Shown here: piece by piece, positions 40,791 to 50,840 of the stretch
Layout: each line of letters begins with the position of its first letter
Numbering within the stretch: the first letter of the stretch is position 1
Source of the DNA: Actinopolyspora mzabensis
GTDB lineage: Bacteria; Actinomycetota; Actinomycetes; Mycobacteriales; Pseudonocardiaceae
NCBI RefSeq assembly: GCF_900101095.1
Contig: NZ_FNFM01000002.1
Coordinates: 1 to 64,000 of the forward strand
Direction: 5' to 3'
Length of the DNA: 64,000 bases
Position numbers and translations under genes: made by a program
The notes under the pieces: generated by a model
The model's database searches: none
What the model saw: the letters and a program-made list of their open reading frames with translations, nothing else
What the model was told of the DNA's origin: nothing

Positions 40791-41105
40791 TCAGCCGTTG
40801 AGCATGCCCTCGATCTTGGAGACCTCGGCGGCCTGCTCCTCGTCGCGCTGCGCGTAGTCCTGACCCGAGGACTTGATGTTCTCGCTGATCTCCTGCAGCC
40901 GCGTGGTGATGACGTCGGCGTTCTGCCGGAACTGGTCCATCAGCTTCTGGAAGGTGCGGCTCGCGGTGCCCTCCCAGGAGGCGATGACCGGGTCGATCTC
41001 GCCCTGCAGCTTGGAGATCGCCTGATCGACGTTGTTGCGGACCTCCTCGACCTGAGCAGCGGAGCGCTGCATCAGCTCTACATCGGTCCCGAATCCCTGA
41101 CCCAT
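40791..41105 (-). CDS. WXG100 protein, EsxA/EsxU-like
   Basis: A 104-residue helical hairpin with the turn SWEGTASRTF (W-x-G), and YAQRDEEQA near the C-terminus as the Y-x-x-x-D/E export signal. ATG 41105 lies behind AAGGGGGAT. It is separated from its partner by 53 bp and probably co-transcribed. The position matches esxU in M. tuberculosis. Confidence 0.95.
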   Translation of the reverse strand: MGQGFGTDVELMQRSAAQVEEVRNNVDQAISKLQGEIDPVIASWEGTASRTFQKLMDQFRQNADVITTRLQEISENIKSSGQDYAQRDEEQAAEVSKIEGMLNG

Positions 41106-41284
41106 TTGGGAATCCCCCTTCAATCCGTCGCTGAAAGATCGATCGAACTTCCGACGCAGACATTGCCAGAACGGTTCCATCGGTGTCGTGGTTTTTCGCG
41201 GATCACGTTGCTCATGTAAACGCGCCGTCGAAACCGCTTCCGCCCCAACCCGTTCCGGAGACATCGCGGGACGCCGGAACGAGG

Positions 41285-43201
41285 TCAACGCACCGAGATG
41301 CTGCGCACCACCCGCTCGCAGCCCGCCGTCACACGCCGTTTCCCCTCGGGATCGTACTGGCAGCCGATGCTGATCCTGGTTTTCGAACGATGCAGCACGT
41401 ACCAGTCCACAACGGACCCGGACAATCCTTCGCGATAGTGAACCACCCGTTCACCCGCGAATCGGGCGTCCGACTCGAAACCGGACAGTTCGCTGTCGGA
41501 GCCGTCGAACTTCTCCCGCAACTCGCGCACGGATCGTCGGCGGTTCGCCGAAACGTCGTAGCCCGGTCTGCCCGCCCGAACCGAGATCAGCTCGTCGCCA
41601 TCGGAGCCGGGTGGCCGGATGCGCGTCTCCCACAGCTCGGGAGCACCGCCGCCCTGCTCCCACCCCGCCGGGTACTCGAACTGGTAGCCGTAACGAGTCA
41701 CATCGCCACCGCGCACCGAGGGCAGCAACCACACGACCGCCAGCGTGACCAACGTCCCCAGCGCCAGGAGCGCCGCCGCTCCCGCGAAGAACCGTTTTCG
41801 CCGGGAGGAGCCCCCACGCCGCGCCGGTTCGGCGTGCCGCGCGGCCGCCTTCCCGCCGGGGCCACTCGGAAAAGCGGGGGCTCCCGGAATACCGGCGCCG
41901 CCGTGGTTCGTCGCGCCGGAGACGGTCGCACCGGAAACCGGTGTCGTGCTCCCGGTCGACCACGGCGCAGGCGCGGGGCCGGTGGGGCGTTGCCCGTTTC
42001 CACCTCCCGGCTGAGCCCCCGGGGCGGGGGAACCGCCGGAGTACGGTGGGGCCGGTGCGCCACCCCGACCGGAGGGGCCGCTCGTCGGCTGCCCGGAACC
42101 GGGAGGCACGCGCAGCGCCCGCGTGGCTTCCCGCGTGGGGTCCTCCCGCACGGCCCGCAGCGCGCCGCGGGCCACCACCGTCTCGGGTTGGTCCAGTGTG
42201 GTCGGCACGATCCCGGTTCGCTCGTGGAGCAACCGCGCGACCATCGGCACCCTGCTGGAACCGCCGACGAGGAAGACGGCGGCGAGTTCCCGCTCCGTCA
42301 CACCACCGTCCGCCAGCACATCGGGGACGAGATCGGCCACGTTGCTCAGCGGCGCCGCGATCAGCGACTCCAGGTCGGACCTGGTGACGTGGGTGTCCGA
42401 GAACGGCGGTGGCAGCGGGACGTCGGTGTAGCTGTGTCGGGACAGCGTTTCCTTCGCACCGCGCACGTCCTGCCGAAGCACTCTCCTGCGTCGCCTGTCG
42501 GCTATCTCGCGCCCCTCGACGAGCCGGCGCCAGGCCGCCGGCTCGACCGGCTCGACCGTACCGCCGACGTGCTCCAGCAGCGCTTGGTCGATGTCCGCCC
42601 CACCGAAATCGGGTTTGCCACGGCTCGCCAGCACCCGGAAGGACTCGTCGGTCCGGCGCACCAGACTCGCGTCGACCGTCCCACCGCCGAGATCGAGCAC
42701 GGCCAGCGCGGCGCCGTCGGGCAGACCGTGGCCCGCTGCGTGGAACACCGCCGCACCGACCGGCTCCGGCAGCAGCACGACTTCGGTGGCCAGCCCGGCC
42801 GCCGCGTGGCGCAGCCTGCCGGTGCGCACCGTCCCCCAGTCGGCGGGGTGGGTCAGCACCAGCAGATCGACGGCCATTCCGCCCGCGTAGCGCCGGGCCT
42901 CGTCGACCGCCCGGGTCAGCACCGCGCGGATGGCATCGCCCACGGCGAGCACGGTGCCGCCCAGCAACAGCTCGACCTCGTCGATGCGGCGTTTGGGATG
43001 CGGCTCGAAGCGGGCCGGGTCGACGGCGGCCTGCCGCTCCGCCTCCTGGCCGACGAACAGCGTGCCGTCGGCCGAGACGAACAGCGCCGAGGAAAGCAGC
43101 GGGTGGCCGTCGATGACCACCACGTGTGGTTCGGCACCGTCGAGCGAGGCGACGGTGCAGGTGCTGGAGGTGCCGAAGTCCACCGCGACGTGCAGGCTCA
43201 C
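41285..43201 (-). CDS. Hsp70-like type VII secretion-associated protein (Rv3446c family)
   Basis: A 638-residue protein in two parts. Residues 1-370 are an actin/Hsp70-type ATPase with all three nucleotide motifs: VAVDFGTSSTCTV (phosphate 1), AVLDLGGGTVDASLV (phosphate 2) and VFLVGGSSRVPMV (adenosine). A Pro/Gly linker and a membrane helix (FFAGAAALLALGTLVTLAVV) follow. The extracytoplasmic domain (YQFEYPAGWEQ... to the end) is that of the Rv3446c family of ESX-4 loci. No Hsp70 substrate-binding domain is present. GTG 43201 has AAAGGAG at good spacing; the ATG six bases earlier is too close to it. Confidence 0.93.
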   Translation of the reverse strand: MSLHVAVDFGTSSTCTVASLDGAEPHVVVIDGHPLLSSALFVSADGTLFVGQEAERQAAVDPARFEPHPKRRIDEVELLLGGTVLAVGDAIRAVLTRAVDEARRYAGGMAVDLLVLTHPADWGTVRTGRLRHAAAGLATEVVLLPEPVGAAVFHAAGHGLPDGAALAVLDLGGGTVDASLVRRTDESFRVLASRGKPDFGGADIDQALLEHVGGTVEPVEPAAWRRLVEGREIADRRRRRVLRQDVRGAKETLSRHSYTDVPLPPPFSDTHVTRSDLESLIAAPLSNVADLVPDVLADGGVTERELAAVFLVGGSSRVPMVARLLHERTGIVPTTLDQPETVVARGALRAVREDPTREATRALRVPPGSGQPTSGPSGRGGAPAPPYSGGSPAPGAQPGGGNGQRPTGPAPAPWSTGSTTPVSGATVSGATNHGGAGIPGAPAFPSGPGGKAAARHAEPARRGGSSRRKRFFAGAAALLALGTLVTLAVVWLLPSVRGGDVTRYGYQFEYPAGWEQGGGAPELWETRIRPPGSDGDELISVRAGRPGYDVSANRRRSVRELREKFDGSDSELSGFESDARFAGERVVHYREGLSGSVVDWYVLHRSKTRISIGCQYDPEGKRRVTAGCERVVRSISVR

Positions 43202-43385
43202 GCACATCTCCTTTGGTGCCGCCGGTTGTCGAAGACCGGCGCCGGGCGGCCACCGGTTACGATCAGCACTCTATTGAAGTTCTCCGCCGGTTCCCGACGG
43301 TGTTCGTGAGCAGCCGAGCCCGCCACCGGACCCGCCGGGGTGACCGCGTACGGGAACGGGCCACCCAGGCGGGTCCGGAAAGGGT

Positions 43386-46300
43386 TCACTCCGGCTGGAT
43401 GTAGGCGGTCTGGATCAACTGCGGACCCCCCTTGAGACTCCGGCTGACCAGAGTTCCCCTGCCGGGCGGCAACTGCCGCGACTTGATGTTGCCGATGAGC
43501 TGACCGTCGTCCTTGTTGGCGCTCATGGCCAACCCCGGTGCCGAGGACTCGCGCATCTTGCCGATGATCGGCTCGAACAGCGCCCTGCTGGCACCACCGG
43601 AGTTGCGCGCCAGCACCACGTGCAGGCCGACGTCGCTGGCCTGCGGGACGAACTCGGCGAGCTGCTGCATCGGGTTGTTGCCCTGCGGGGCCACCAGGTC
43701 GTAGTCGTCGGCCACCACGAACAGTTCCGGACCGGACCACCAGGAGCGGTTCTTGAGCTGCTCCTGGGTGACGTCCGGACCCGGCAACCGCTTCTTCAGC
43801 GCGTTGCAGACGTCGTTGATGTTGCCCTTGAGCTGGTCGGCGGAGACGGCGTACTCCATCAGGTGCCCCGTGTCCAGGAAACCGAGCATGGTTCGCCGGT
43901 AGTCCACCAGCAGGATCAGCGCTTCCTTGGGGCTGTAGCGGTTGGTGATACCGCGCACGATGGTGCGCAGCAGTGCCGTCTTGCCCGCTTCCCGTTCGGC
44001 GAAGGCGTAGAAGTGCGGTTCCGCGTCGAAGTCCAGGTAGACCGGCTGCAGCCCGTCCTCGTTGATGCCGATCGGCACCAACCGCTGTTTGGGCTGCTGT
44101 TCCGGTGCGGGCAGCTGTTCGTGCGGGAGCACGTCGGGCAGCAACCGCACCTTGGGCGCCGGTTTGCCCTGCCAGGAATTGCGCACCTTGGCGACCAGGT
44201 CCGCCACACCTTCGGAAAGATCCTGGTTGTAGGCCTCCCAGCCGGCCCGGTCACCGAGGTTCTCGCTGTCGACCCTGGGGATGGCGGTGAGGAAGTGCAG
44301 TTTGCTCGGGTGCAGTCCGCGGCCCGGCCTTCCGGACGGGACGTTGACGGCCACCTTCCGATCCACCTCGGACTCGCTCGGGTCACCCAGCCGGAGTTCG
44401 AAGCGGGTACCGATCAGGTCCTTGAGCGCGGGACGGATCTCGGCCCAGCGGTTGGCCGAGACGACCACGTGCACCCCGAAGGTCAACCCCTGCGCGGCCA
44501 GGTCGAGCACGTCCTGCTCCAACGTCTCGAAGTCGTTGCGGAACGCGCCCCAACCGTCGATGACCAGGAAAACGTCACCATAGGGGTCCTCGGTTACGCT
44601 GCCCGCCGCCTTGCGCTTGCGGAAGTCGGCCATCGAGTCCACACCGAGCTGCTGGAACCGCGCCTCGCGCTCGGCGACCAGCTGCTTGATCTCGGCGATG
44701 GTCCTGCGCACCACATCCTGGTCCCGACGACCGCCGAAACCGCCGATGTGCGGCAGGCTCTGCAGCGCGGCCATCGAACCGCCGCCCAGGTCGACGCAGT
44801 AGAACTGCACTTCCTGCGGGGTGTGGGTCAGCGCCATCGAGCAGATCAGGGTCCGCATCAGGTTGGACTTGCCCGACTGCGGCCCGCCGACCACGGCACC
44901 GTGCCCGTTGGCACCGCCGAGATCGACCACCATGTGGTCCTGGCGCTGCTGGTAGGGCATGTCGATGATGCCGACCGGAATCTGCAGCTTCCCGTTGCCG
45001 ACGTTGCCGACCGGGGTGTAGCCCCGGTCCTCGCTCGCCGAGAGCGGCGGCAGCACCGAGTCCAGTGTGGGCGGGGCATCCAGCGGGGGGAGCCACACCT
45101 GGTGCGCGGGTGGCCCCTGCCCCTGCACCTTGTTGATCACGAGTTGGAAGTCGCTGTCCGGCAGACCGTCGCCGTCGTTGTCGACCATGCCCGACTGCTC
45201 CGACTCGGGTTCCGGCTCCGGCTGCGCGGGCTGATCCGGCTCCGCGGGCGGTTCGATGTAGTCCGGCACGAAGAACCGGGGACGCTTCTCGCCCGTGACC
45301 GGCGAAGCCGCGACCGTACGGCGCTTGCCCCCGCCCTGGTGCATGTGGCCGGAGACGTAGGCCGCGCGGAACCGCTCCATACCGCCCGGATGCTTCAGGT
45401 AACCGTGCCCACCGGTCGCGGGCAGGTCACCGGCGTCGGGAACGCCGATCGCGGCACGCGACTCGGCCTGGTTGAAGGTCTTGAGCCCGATCCGGTAGGA
45501 GAGGTGCGAGTCCAGCCCCCGCAGCTTGCCCTCCTCCAGGCGCTGCGATGCGAGCAGCAGGTGCACCTGCAGCGAACGTCCCAACCGCCCGATCATGTTG
45601 AACAGCTCGGCGAACTCGGGCTTGGTGGACAGCAGCTCGGAGAACTCGTCGATGACCACGAACAGGGCGGGCATGGGCGGCAGATCCGAACCGGCCTGCC
45701 GGGCCTCCTCGTAGTCCCAGACGTTCTTGACCTTCGCCTTGTTGAGTTCCTCCTGGCGCCGGTTGAGCTCGCCCGCCAGCGCGTCCTGCATCCGGTCTAC
45801 CTGCGTGAGGTCGTCGGCGAGGTTGGTGATGGTCGCCGAGACGTGCGGAGCCGCCTCGAACCCGTTGAACGTGGCACCACCCTTGAAGTCGACCAGCACG
45901 AAGTTCAACGCGGTCGAGGAGTGGGTGGCCATCAGGCCGAGCACGATCGTGCGCAGGAACTCGGACTTACCGGAACCGGTGGCGCCGATGCACAGCCCGT
46001 GCGGGCCCATGCCACCCGAGGCGGTCTCCTTGATGTCCAGCGAAACGACCTGACCGTCCTCGCCCGGGCCGATGGCGACCTTGTAGCGCTCCGGTATGGG
46101 ACGGGGCCGCCACGCCTCGTTGAGGTCGAACGAGATCGGGTCACCGCTGAGGCCGAGCTGCTCGATGTAGTTGAGCGGCGTGGTCAGCGGTTCCTGGCCA
46201 CTGCTCTCGGCCTCGGCCTGGCCGGTACGGGCCGACATCATGCGGTAGGGGGACAGCTGCCGCGCCAGCGCGGTGGCCTCCTCCTTGGTCATGGCGTCCG

Positions 46301-47438
46301 GCACACCGAACCACTCGACGTTGTTGCCGCTACGAGCACCGACGCGCTCGGGTTCGACGACCATGCGCATCCCGCGCTTGGTGGTCAGCGCACCGAGCAC
46401 ATCGGACAGATCGATCAGCGTGACCCCGGTCATGCCGCCTTCGAGCAGAATCTGCTCCTCACGGCTGATCTCGGCGTCGTCGAGCACGATCACGACGTGC
46501 GGACCGTCCGGCGGCGCGTTGTTGCGGTTGAACCGGGGCCTGCCGTCCAGCTGGTCGGCGAGCATCTCCTCGACGGCACGCAACGAACCCGCCATCAGCC
46601 GCTGCTGGCCGATTCCGTCCGTGAGCTCGGGGTGCTGGGAGTGCGGCAGCCACTTGACCCAGTCCCACTCGACCCTGGAACGCCCGCCGCTCGCGACGGC
46701 GATGACCACGTCGTCCGGGGTGTGGAAAGTCGCCAACTGCGCCAGCAGCGCCCGGGTCAGCGCACGAGTGGTCTCGCGCTCTCCCTGCAGGCCGATGGCC
46801 GCGAAACCGCGCAGCGAGGTGGCCACCGGCAGTTCCGACACCAACGAATGAGCACGGACGAACCGACGCAACGCCAGGGTGGTTATCGGCTCCAGCTCAT
46901 CCACGGGACCGGTCTGCGGCGGCACGAGTCGGGTCTCCAACCGCTGCGAGCCCAGACCCACCCGGATCTGGCAGAAGTCGCTGTCGCCCGCACGACGCTC
47001 CCACATCCGACGACTGGTGGCGATCGACCACAGCGTCGACGGTTCGGGGTGAACCCAGGTACGAGCCAGCCGCTGCTCGTCCGCGGCCTGTCGGGCCCGG
47101 TCCCGCATCTGTCCGAGATACCGCAGGTAGTCCTTGCGGTCCTCGTTCATCTCGGCCTTGCTCTGCCCACCGCCCTGGTTACCACCGGCCATCATGCCCA
47201 CAGTGGAAACCAGCATCATCATCGGCATCATCATCATCATCGGGTTGCTTCTGGCCCGCTGAAGCATGAAGACCATCATTCCGAGAGATGCCACGATCAT
47301 GACGGCCGGAAGGAGTTTCTGCACGATGTTTCCGGGGACCGCTCGCGGAATCTCGGGAGGGGACTCGAGATGAACCTCGCCACCCGGCGGCTTTGGAGCG
47401 GCCATGCGTGGCGGTCGCTTGAACTGCAGCGTGCTCAC
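43386..47438 (-). CDS. eccC: Type VII secretion FtsK/SpoIIIE ATPase EccC (single polypeptide)
   Basis: Motor ATPase of the ESX system; 1350 residues from GTG 47438 (V-STLQFKRPPR, the canonical start). Two membrane helices near the N-terminus include the unusual run NPMMMMMPMMM. Three ATPase domains follow with Walker A loops GATGSGKSEF, GGPQSGKSNL and AEREAGKTALL; the third is atypical, as in the family. Walker B of domain 1 is ALFVVIDEFSEL. It should contact the C-terminal signal of the EsxAB-like pair. Undivided EccC is typical of ESX-4 and other ancestral systems. Confidence 0.97.
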   Translation of the reverse strand: MSTLQFKRPPRMAAPKPPGGEVHLESPPEIPRAVPGNIVQKLLPAVMIVASLGMMVFMLQRARSNPMMMMMPMMMLVSTVGMMAGGNQGGGQSKAEMNEDRKDYLRYLGQMRDRARQAADEQRLARTWVHPEPSTLWSIATSRRMWERRAGDSDFCQIRVGLGSQRLETRLVPPQTGPVDELEPITTLALRRFVRAHSLVSELPVATSLRGFAAIGLQGERETTRALTRALLAQLATFHTPDDVVIAVASGGRSRVEWDWVKWLPHSQHPELTDGIGQQRLMAGSLRAVEEMLADQLDGRPRFNRNNAPPDGPHVVIVLDDAEISREEQILLEGGMTGVTLIDLSDVLGALTTKRGMRMVVEPERVGARSGNNVEWFGVPDAMTKEEATALARQLSPYRMMSARTGQAEAESSGQEPLTTPLNYIEQLGLSGDPISFDLNEAWRPRPIPERYKVAIGPGEDGQVVSLDIKETASGGMGPHGLCIGATGSGKSEFLRTIVLGLMATHSSTALNFVLVDFKGGATFNGFEAAPHVSATITNLADDLTQVDRMQDALAGELNRRQEELNKAKVKNVWDYEEARQAGSDLPPMPALFVVIDEFSELLSTKPEFAELFNMIGRLGRSLQVHLLLASQRLEEGKLRGLDSHLSYRIGLKTFNQAESRAAIGVPDAGDLPATGGHGYLKHPGGMERFRAAYVSGHMHQGGGKRRTVAASPVTGEKRPRFFVPDYIEPPAEPDQPAQPEPEPESEQSGMVDNDGDGLPDSDFQLVINKVQGQGPPAHQVWLPPLDAPPTLDSVLPPLSASEDRGYTPVGNVGNGKLQIPVGIIDMPYQQRQDHMVVDLGGANGHGAVVGGPQSGKSNLMRTLICSMALTHTPQEVQFYCVDLGGGSMAALQSLPHIGGFGGRRDQDVVRRTIAEIKQLVAEREARFQQLGVDSMADFRKRKAAGSVTEDPYGDVFLVIDGWGAFRNDFETLEQDVLDLAAQGLTFGVHVVVSANRWAEIRPALKDLIGTRFELRLGDPSESEVDRKVAVNVPSGRPGRGLHPSKLHFLTAIPRVDSENLGDRAGWEAYNQDLSEGVADLVAKVRNSWQGKPAPKVRLLPDVLPHEQLPAPEQQPKQRLVPIGINEDGLQPVYLDFDAEPHFYAFAEREAGKTALLRTIVRGITNRYSPKEALILLVDYRRTMLGFLDTGHLMEYAVSADQLKGNINDVCNALKKRLPGPDVTQEQLKNRSWWSGPELFVVADDYDLVAPQGNNPMQQLAEFVPQASDVGLHVVLARNSGGASRALFEPIIGKMRESSAPGLAMSANKDDGQLIGNIKSRQLPPGRGTLVSRSLKGGPQLIQTAYIQPE

Positions 47439-47765
47439 CGGACAGCAGCACCCTTCCATGTTGTCGGCGATCTGTCGTCAACTGCGCAAGCAGCATTCTG
47501 TAACCGGCCGGACCGCACCCCGCCGCGGGGGCGGAAACGACGGTGTAGCCACCGGACAGCCCGCTCACGGTGATCGTCACGGAACCGGCGCGGAACAGTT
47601 CTGGCAAACCGACCCCGCGCCCCGGTTCGTACGGCCATACTAAGAGGACCACGCGTGCGAGTGGGGTGATTTCGCGGAATTACATCCCGCTTGGTTGGAT
47701 CGAACCGAGCGCGTAGAGCACCCACACGGGATCGACATCGAAGGACGAGGGATTAGGGGGCCCAA
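47439..47765. promoter_or_regulatory. Divergent promoter region, eccC and eccD
   Basis: About 330 bp between the two divergent operons of the ESX locus. No gene is recognised. The sequence before eccD ends with a good ribosome-binding site (AGGGGG). Confidence 0.55.
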
Positions 47766-49178
47766 GTGGCGACCGGGACCACGGTATTCAGCCGCGTGAC
47801 GGTGGTCGCGCCGAAGACGCGCATAGACCTCGCGTTACCCGCGGACGTCTCGGTGGCGGACCTGCTGCCGATGTTGCTGGACATGGCGCACGAGGCCACT
47901 CCGGACGGCGGAGCGCGTCACGGCGGCTGGTGCCTGGCGAAGCTGGGGGACGCCCCGCTGGACACCAGCCAGACTCTCGCGGCACTCGGCATCGTGGACG
48001 GCGACATGCTCCAGCTGCGACGCAAGTCGGACGATCCACCACCGCCGCTGTACGACGACGTGGTCGACGCACTCGCCGAGGCGGAGCCGGGAAGTTACCG
48101 CCCCTGGACCAAGGAGACCGCCGCCAGAACCGGACACGCGGCGGGCGCGCTGGCGATGATCGCCTCCGCCGTGGCCCTGGGAATGGCCGCCCTTCCGCAG
48201 GGGATCATCTTCCACATCATCGCCGCGGTGGTCGGACTCGCGGTCGCGATCTTCGCCACCGGCATAGGCGCGATAGTCGCCCGCGCCTACGGCGCCGCGA
48301 GCACCGGGACGGTACTGGCCGCGGCGGGCGGCCTGCCGATGGCCTTCGTGGCGGGTCTCAACATCGTGCCCGGCCAGGACATGCGACCGAAACTGCTGCT
48401 GGCCAGCGCGCTGGTGCTGATATTCGCCTCGGTGTCGCTCATGGTGATCGGGGCGGGCATCATCCACTTCATCGCCGCCGCGACGATCTCGCTGTTCGCC
48501 GTGATCGGATTCCTCGTCGCCACGCTGGTCCCCGCCGCGACCGCAGCGGGAGTCGCCTCGGGCGCCGCGGCGGTGGGTCTGGCGGGGATCTCGATGCTGC
48601 CCCGAATCACGATCCAGCTGGCCAAGCTGCCGCTGCCGCACGTTCCCGGCAGTGCGGAGGACCTCAAGGAGGACGGCGGCTTTCCGGACTACCACCAGAT
48701 CCAGCGGCAGTCCGGCCTGGCGCACAAGTACATGACCGGCCTGATCGTGGGATGTGGCGGTACGGCCGCGCTCGGAGCGGTGATCGCCGCCACCGCACCG
48801 AACATCTGGGGCCTGCTGCTGGCCGGGGTGGTATCGGCCGTGCTGATGCTGCGTGGGCGCAACTACGCCAACGGGAGCCAGGCGATCGCGTTGCTGCTCA
48901 GCGGACTGAACGCCGCGCTGGGCACGACCGTCTGGCTGCTTCTTCCCACGGTGACCACCTCGCAGCAGAAACTCACCTGGGTGTTCTGGCCGCTGCTGCT
49001 ACTCGGCGTCGCGGCGATCGTGTTCGGCGTCGTCTTCCCCAACCGGCGGTTCTCACCGGTGCAGCGCCGCAGTGTGGACATCCTCGAGGCGGTGCTGATC
49101 GCACTGGTACTCCCGCTGGCACTGGGCGTCATGGACGTGTACATGACGATCCGCGATCTCAACATCAGCCTGTTCTGA
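47766..49178 (+). CDS. eccD: Type VII secretion integral membrane protein EccD
   Basis: 470 residues. An N-terminal ubiquitin-like domain (FSRVTVVAPKTRIDLALPAD through LGIVDGDMLQLR) lies in the cytoplasm, followed by eleven predicted membrane helices. EccD forms the dimeric channel-like ring of the ESX complex. GTG 47766 lies behind AGGGGG. mycP follows 46 bp later, so both are co-transcribed. Confidence 0.96.
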   Translation: MATGTTVFSRVTVVAPKTRIDLALPADVSVADLLPMLLDMAHEATPDGGARHGGWCLAKLGDAPLDTSQTLAALGIVDGDMLQLRRKSDDPPPPLYDDVVDALAEAEPGSYRPWTKETAARTGHAAGALAMIASAVALGMAALPQGIIFHIIAAVVGLAVAIFATGIGAIVARAYGAASTGTVLAAAGGLPMAFVAGLNIVPGQDMRPKLLLASALVLIFASVSLMVIGAGIIHFIAAATISLFAVIGFLVATLVPAATAAGVASGAAAVGLAGISMLPRITIQLAKLPLPHVPGSAEDLKEDGGFPDYHQIQRQSGLAHKYMTGLIVGCGGTAALGAVIAATAPNIWGLLLAGVVSAVLMLRGRNYANGSQAIALLLSGLNAALGTTVWLLLPTVTTSQQKLTWVFWPLLLLGVAAIVFGVVFPNRRFSPVQRRSVDILEAVLIALVLPLALGVMDVYMTIRDLNISLF

Positions 49179-49224
49179 TGGAGCTTCCGTCGATTCGCCG
49201 AACAGCCGCCGCGAAGGAAGCGTG

Positions 49225-50673
49225 ATGCGTTCAACCACAACCGTGCACCGGGGCAACCTTCGGCGTGCGCTGGCTATCTCGGCAGCGACCGCCACTCTCC
49301 TGGTTTGTGGCCCGATACAACCGGCCACCGCCCAGGACGAGGAGGAAACCGGAACCGAGAGCGAGCAGGAGCTGCGGCTGCCCCCCGTCCCGGAGGGCAC
49401 GAATCTGACGGTCTCCTCCGCCGCCCTCTCGCCGGACAACGGCTTCACCCGGCAACAGGCGTGCCTCGCCGCCAGCGAGAACGGCTCGCGGATCAGACGG
49501 CAGCCCTGGAGTCAACGGGTACTCGGTTTCGGCCGCGCCCACGAGCAGGGACTCACCGGGGCGGGCCAGACGGTCGCCGTGATCGACACCGGCGTGAACG
49601 AACATCCCAGGCTCGAATCACGGCTCCGAGCGGGCGGTTCCAAGATAACGGGTGGTGCGCTGCGGGACTGCGACGGACACGGCACGGTGGTGGCGGGCAT
49701 CATCGCCGCGAGCGACTCGGAGGAGACGGGATTCGTCGGTGTCGCACCGGAGAGCGACATCCTGTCCATCCGACAGTCGTCCTCGGTCTACCAGAAGGAA
49801 CAGTCCGGCGAGACGGTCGGCAACACCTCGACCATGGCCCAAGCCATCGCCAGCGCCGTGGCGCAGAACGCGGACGTGATCAACATCTCGCAGGCCTCCT
49901 GCCAGACGCTCTCCCGCGCCCTCTCGCCCAACGAGCCCAACTGGGAACTGCGCAAAGCCGTCAGACAGGCCTACGAGCAGGACGTCGTGGTGGTTGCCGC
50001 GGCGGGCAACGTCGGCGGCAAGTGCGAGAAGAACGACCCCGGCGAGCCGAGCACCGCGGTGCTGCCCGCCTGGTTCGACGATTACGTGCTGACCGTGGCC
50101 TCGGTGAACCGGCAGGGCGCACCGTCCGAATTCACCATCCCCGGGCCGTGGGTGGACGTCGCCGCCCCTGGCGAGGAACTGATCTCGCTCGATCCGGGGA
50201 TCGGTGGCAAGGGACTGGTGAACCGCGTCACCCGCGACTCCAACAGCCAACCACAGCCGTTGCAGGGCACCAGTTTCGCCGCGCCGTACGTTTCCGGGCT
50301 GGCGGCGCTGATCAAGGAGAAGAACCCGGAACTCTCCGCTGCCCAAGTGATGCACCGGATCACCGAAACCGCCCAGCACCACGGTGGCAGCGAGGGCGGT
50401 AACGACATCATCGGCTACGGCTTGATCAACCCGATGGCCGCGCTCAACGACGTCATCCCCGCCGAGCACGACGCGGCTGCCGCCCCGGTCGAGCCACGGC
50501 GCCTGGAGGCGCACGTCTTCCCGCAGCGGAACTGGGCGGCCATCGCGGTGGCGATGGGAGGAACCATCGGCGGACTGGCCACCGTGCTGTTCACGGCGTT
50601 CCTGCTCAACGCGGTACGGCGGGTACGGGCGCGGAACCGGGGCGAGTCGCCGGTGGGGCCGGAAACCCTCTGA
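49225..50673 (+). CDS. mycP: Mycosin, type VII secretion serine protease
   Basis: A 482-residue membrane-anchored subtilisin. A signal peptide (LAISAATATLLVCG) is followed by the catalytic triad: Asp in VAVIDTGVN, His in DGHGTVVAGI and Ser in GTSFAAPYVSG, with the oxyanion asparagine in AAAGNVG. A C-terminal membrane helix (IAVAMGGTIGGLATVLFTAFLL) and a short basic tail follow. Four cysteines in the catalytic domain suit disulfides outside the cell. ATG 49225 lies behind GAAGGA. It stabilises the ESX complex and processes substrates. Confidence 0.96.
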   Translation: MRSTTTVHRGNLRRALAISAATATLLVCGPIQPATAQDEEETGTESEQELRLPPVPEGTNLTVSSAALSPDNGFTRQQACLAASENGSRIRRQPWSQRVLGFGRAHEQGLTGAGQTVAVIDTGVNEHPRLESRLRAGGSKITGGALRDCDGHGTVVAGIIAASDSEETGFVGVAPESDILSIRQSSSVYQKEQSGETVGNTSTMAQAIASAVAQNADVINISQASCQTLSRALSPNEPNWELRKAVRQAYEQDVVVVAAAGNVGGKCEKNDPGEPSTAVLPAWFDDYVLTVASVNRQGAPSEFTIPGPWVDVAAPGEELISLDPGIGGKGLVNRVTRDSNSQPQPLQGTSFAAPYVSGLAALIKEKNPELSAAQVMHRITETAQHHGGSEGGNDIIGYGLINPMAALNDVIPAEHDAAAAPVEPRRLEAHVFPQRNWAAIAVAMGGTIGGLATVLFTAFLLNAVRRVRARNRGESPVGPETL

Positions 50674-50744
50674 TCGAGGTTTCCCGGTCGGGTCGCCGGG
50701 TTGCTCGCTCGGCGGAACCTCCCGACGATGGGTACGAACGAACT

Positions 50745-50777
50745 CGCGGCCCGGAACCGACTCGGTTCCGGGCCGCG
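50745..50777. terminator. Bidirectional terminator, mycP/eccB
   Basis: A stem of about 15 bp (CGCGGCCCGGAACC with GGTTCCGGGCCGCG) with a short loop between convergent genes. Confidence 0.85.
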
Positions 50778-50840
50778 TTGCCGCCCGAGGAGATCCCCAA
50801 CCGGCGAGGTGACTGCCGGCGGGTGGCTGCCGAGTGGCCG

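Noticed and set aside
43620-47573. A very long open frame (over 1300 codons) on the plus strand opposite eccC
   Set aside because: It is the antisense shadow of eccC; its product is Arg/His/Gly-rich without any domain, and eccC is unmistakable. High G+C content keeps such frames open.
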